From: PGYR01 sp041595255
GTDB taxonomy: Bacteria; Bacteroidota; Ignavibacteria; Kapaibacteriales; UBA2268
Direction: 5' to 3'
Length of the DNA stretch: 7,352 bases
Assembly (NCBI GenBank): GCA_041595255.1
Contig: JBFHKR010000132.1
Coordinates: forward strand, 1-7,352
Both the position numbers and the translations under genes were made by a program. Shown here one piece after another: positions 5,730 to 7,352 of this stretch. The notes beneath the pieces were generated by a model. It was not told where the DNA came from and did not search any database. It was given only the letters and a program-made list of their open reading frames with translations. The stretch's first letter is position 1, and each line of letters opens with the position of its first letter.

Positions 5730-6374
5730 TTAAATTATATTAAAATCAATACCAGTAAGTTGGTATTTTTTAATACGCGATATGACCTTTTGGGTTGCAA
5801 TTATTCTATTCGGAACAGGCAAATAAAATAATTGATTATATAGTTCAATATTGTTTTTAAGTAGATGGAGATGTCCAAGTTTAATAAAACAATCTTCTTT
5901 TCTCATTATTTTTAACGCTGTTTTATATGAATCAAAAAATAATCTTTCTCCTATGTCAAAACCAAAATTTGACTTAAAAAACACAGACTTTTTTAAGTCA
6001 ACACCATCCAAATCTTTTTTCACAAAATGTAACCAATAATAACTATGGACTATGTTTTTCTTTCTCACTTTAGCAGGATAAAATCGATGATTATGTGTAA
6101 TTAATTCACCAAGATACTTCCTGAATTTATCACTAACTAAAAGTCCAATACAACTTATATTACTTGTACTAATAACATCTGTCAGTAGTGCATCATCTTC
6201 CAAGTCCCAAATAAAATCAGTATCTTCTATTGGATAAGCGTCATTAGTTAACTTTGCTATCGAATTCTCTTGCTCTAACCAATTGTAAGTATATCCAACT
6301 GGCAATCCTTTAGTCTGAACATAATGACCAACTTCAATTAAGTTAGTTGAATTGTTGATTAAATAATAATTCAT
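5730..6374 (-). CDS. Imm11/DUF1629-like immunity protein
   Basis: 214 residues, soluble, no signal peptide. The order of features recalls the Imm11 (formerly DUF1629) family found beside polymorphic toxins: an N-terminal MNYYLIN strand, a GLPVGYTYNW stretch, TDFIWDLEDDALLTDVIS, then GLLVSDKFRKYLGELITHNH followed by RFYPAKV and SYYWLHFVKK. The S.K....L.......FYPAKV....Y.W.H.V core is the main basis. The C-terminal half has FKSNFGFDIGER and a helical DSYKTALKIMRKEDC. It lies 33 bases downstream of the T9SS cargo gene on the same strand and may be its operon partner. No minus-strand RHS tip is adjacent, so it looks like an orphan immunity gene or one whose toxin was lost. The family call is from recall, not a search. 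Confidence 0.65.
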   Translation of the reverse strand: MNYYLINNSTNLIEVGHYVQTKGLPVGYTYNWLEQENSIAKLTNDAYPIEDTDFIWDLEDDALLTDVISTSNISCIGLLVSDKFRKYLGELITHNHRFYPAKVRKKNIVHSYYWLHFVKKDLDGVDLKKSVFFKSNFGFDIGERLFFDSYKTALKIMRKEDCFIKLGHLHLLKNNIELYNQLFYLPVPNRIIATQKVISRIKKYQLTGIDFNII

Positions 6375-6407
6375 AGAATAGTACTTATTGTTTTCAATTA
6401 ATATTTT

Positions 6408-7352
6408 TTACTCCACCACCATAAACTTAAACGTCTCAACTTTATTTCCATTTGTAATTTTCAAGATGTAAACACCAGTATTCAAATGTTCAATACTAAT
6501 TGATTGAGCATATTTATCTGATTTATAGATAGTTTTAGAATTCATATCCAATAGTTCTATTTGGTCGTAGTTTATATTGTCAAATACAATTAGATTATTT
6601 TCTAAATCTAGTCTGATATTCTCTGAATCTTGTATGTCTTTTACGCTGTTAGTAGAAGTTGAGTATGCAACACATTCCGAATAATCAATACATCCTTGTT
6701 TAGTTATCTCTACTTTGTAATCACCATCTTCCGTAGGGGTAAATTCTCTTTGAGTTGCGTCTGTTATTAGTACATCTCCTTCGCAGTTGTACCATTGGTA
6801 TTCCCCAGTACTTTCAGAAGAAACTAATTTACCACTTTGTTGCTTCACACTTAGGTTTATGGCTACATCTCTAATATCAATTTCTAATGTGGAATCACAA
6901 TCAAAACCAATTTGCTTTAGTTTCTGAGAGTAAAACCCTTTCTTCTCATATTCCTGTCCATTAATAGTAATCGACTCATTTGCACATTTGACAGTATCAA
7001 TTTTGAATGTAGTTGGAATACAAAAATCGTAGCAATCAGATATGAAGTCACATCCATTTTTCTCTAGTTCCAATCTATATGAACCGGTTTCATTTATTAC
7101 TAAAAAGAATTCATTTTTCCCTTCTATAGGCGTATCTGTTTTACAATTGTACCATTTGTAAGATTCGGCATTTAGTTCTTTAGATTGTAATCTATCAGAT
7201 TGTTTCGTCATTTCATTATTAATAAAAGCAAAATCTATTGTCAACTCAACTACAGAGTCACAATTAGAAAATGAATTAAAAGTTTTAGTATAAAACCCAG
7301 CAGTGCTTATTGTAGAATCACCAAAAGGGTATGTCTTATCGAAACAAACTAA
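6408..7352 (-). CDS. T9SS-secreted repeat protein, C-terminal part with type A sorting domain (5' end outside window)
   Basis: The minus frame is open to base 7352, giving at least 315 residues; the TTG at 7244 is not a true start. The visible part starts with two tandem units of about 120 residues. Each has a CxxxxxxxG.....GFY....... .CDS...L.ID part and a WYNC...G.Y.LE...GC....SC part, an Ig-like or PKD-like pattern common in flavobacterial cell-surface proteins. The C-terminal 78 or so residues (NSVKDIQ... to KVETFKFMVVE) form a T9SS type A sorting domain: L..N....V......IELLDMNSKTIY, LNTGVYILKITNG, KVE.FKF. T9SS recognises and removes this tail, placing the protein on the surface or in the medium. 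It is probably an adhesin-like or gliding-surface protein; no enzymatic domain is visible. Its 3' end is the intact relative of the scars at 1918 and 3008. Confidence 0.85.
   Translation of the reverse strand, partial: LVCFDKTYPFGDSTISTAGFYTKTFNSFSNCDSVVELTIDFAFINNEMTKQSDRLQSKELNAESYKWYNCKTDTPIEGKNEFFLVINETGSYRLELEKNGCDFISDCYDFCIPTTFKIDTVKCANESITINGQEYEKKGFYSQKLKQIGFDCDSTLEIDIRDVAINLSVKQQSGKLVSSESTGEYQWYNCEGDVLITDATQREFTPTEDGDYKVEITKQGCIDYSECVAYSTSTNSVKDIQDSENIRLDLENNLIVFDNINYDQIELLDMNSKTIYKSDKYAQSISIEHLNTGVYILKITNGNKVETFKFMVVE
6654..7352 (-). repeat. Two tandem ~120-residue Ig-like units inside the T9SS protein
   Basis: Unit A (7352 to about 6990) and unit B (6989 to about 6654) share the order CDS, WYNC, G.Y, GC, C. 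The WYNC motifs are exactly 120 codons apart (SYKWYNCKTDT and EYQWYNCEGDV). Sequence identity between the units is low, so this is an old duplication. More units may lie beyond the window. Confidence 0.7.

Noticed and set aside
5851..6039. Plus-strand open frame of 62 codons
   Set aside because: It is antisense to the Imm11-like gene, with no coding character of its own.
1..7352. Insertion sequence, tRNA, CRISPR or phage integrase that could explain the mosaic
   Set aside because: No transposase, terminal inverted repeats, tRNA fold, spaced repeat array or recombinase was found on either strand.

Overview
The window is AT-rich and reads as Bacteroidota, probably a flavobacterium or relative; species cannot be told. 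Three things point there. The RHS core is the bacteroidetal type (KDHLGNVR, YYPFGM, YGF.G.EKDDE.KGEGNS, DP.G). A type IX secretion (T9SS) type A sorting tail ends the minus-strand gene at the right edge. Several small genes carry lipoprotein or export signals in the flavobacterial style. Nothing in the window is housekeeping: it is an accessory polymorphic-toxin/immunity island.

Left part (1-2008): the C-terminal 443 codons of an RHS protein, whose N-terminus lies outside the window, end in a variable tip of about 235 residues with an HExxxH motif. The next gene overlaps it and encodes an exported MORN/YwqK-type protein, the likely cognate immunity protein. Then comes a decayed minus-strand T9SS tail.

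Middle (2009-3196): copy 1 of a 348-bp direct repeat carries a small lipoprotein-like gene that has lost its lipid-attachment cysteine. It is followed by an unrelated lipoprotein gene and a second decayed T9SS tail, also on the minus strand.

Centre-right (3197-5201): a 'headless' RHS cassette keeps only the last roughly 70 residues of RHS core plus a different tip. A four-helix membrane protein starts 2 nt after it and is its likely immunity partner. A palindromic hairpin and a Rho-independent terminator follow, then copy 2 of the 348-bp repeat, whose lipoprotein keeps the cysteine.

Right part (5202-7352): a small soluble protein of unknown function on the plus strand. On the minus strand are an Imm11/DUF1629-like immunity gene and the C-terminal part of a T9SS-secreted protein with two about 120-residue repeats and an intact sorting domain.

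Interpretation: plus-strand toxin/immunity modules have been stacked against a convergent T9SS gene, and two modules still end in a fossil of a T9SS 3' end. The repeated leader plus lipoprotein is followed each time by a different gene, so it looks like the constant half of a cassette with a variable second half. Functions of the tips and of most partner genes are inferred from position, not shown by the sequence.
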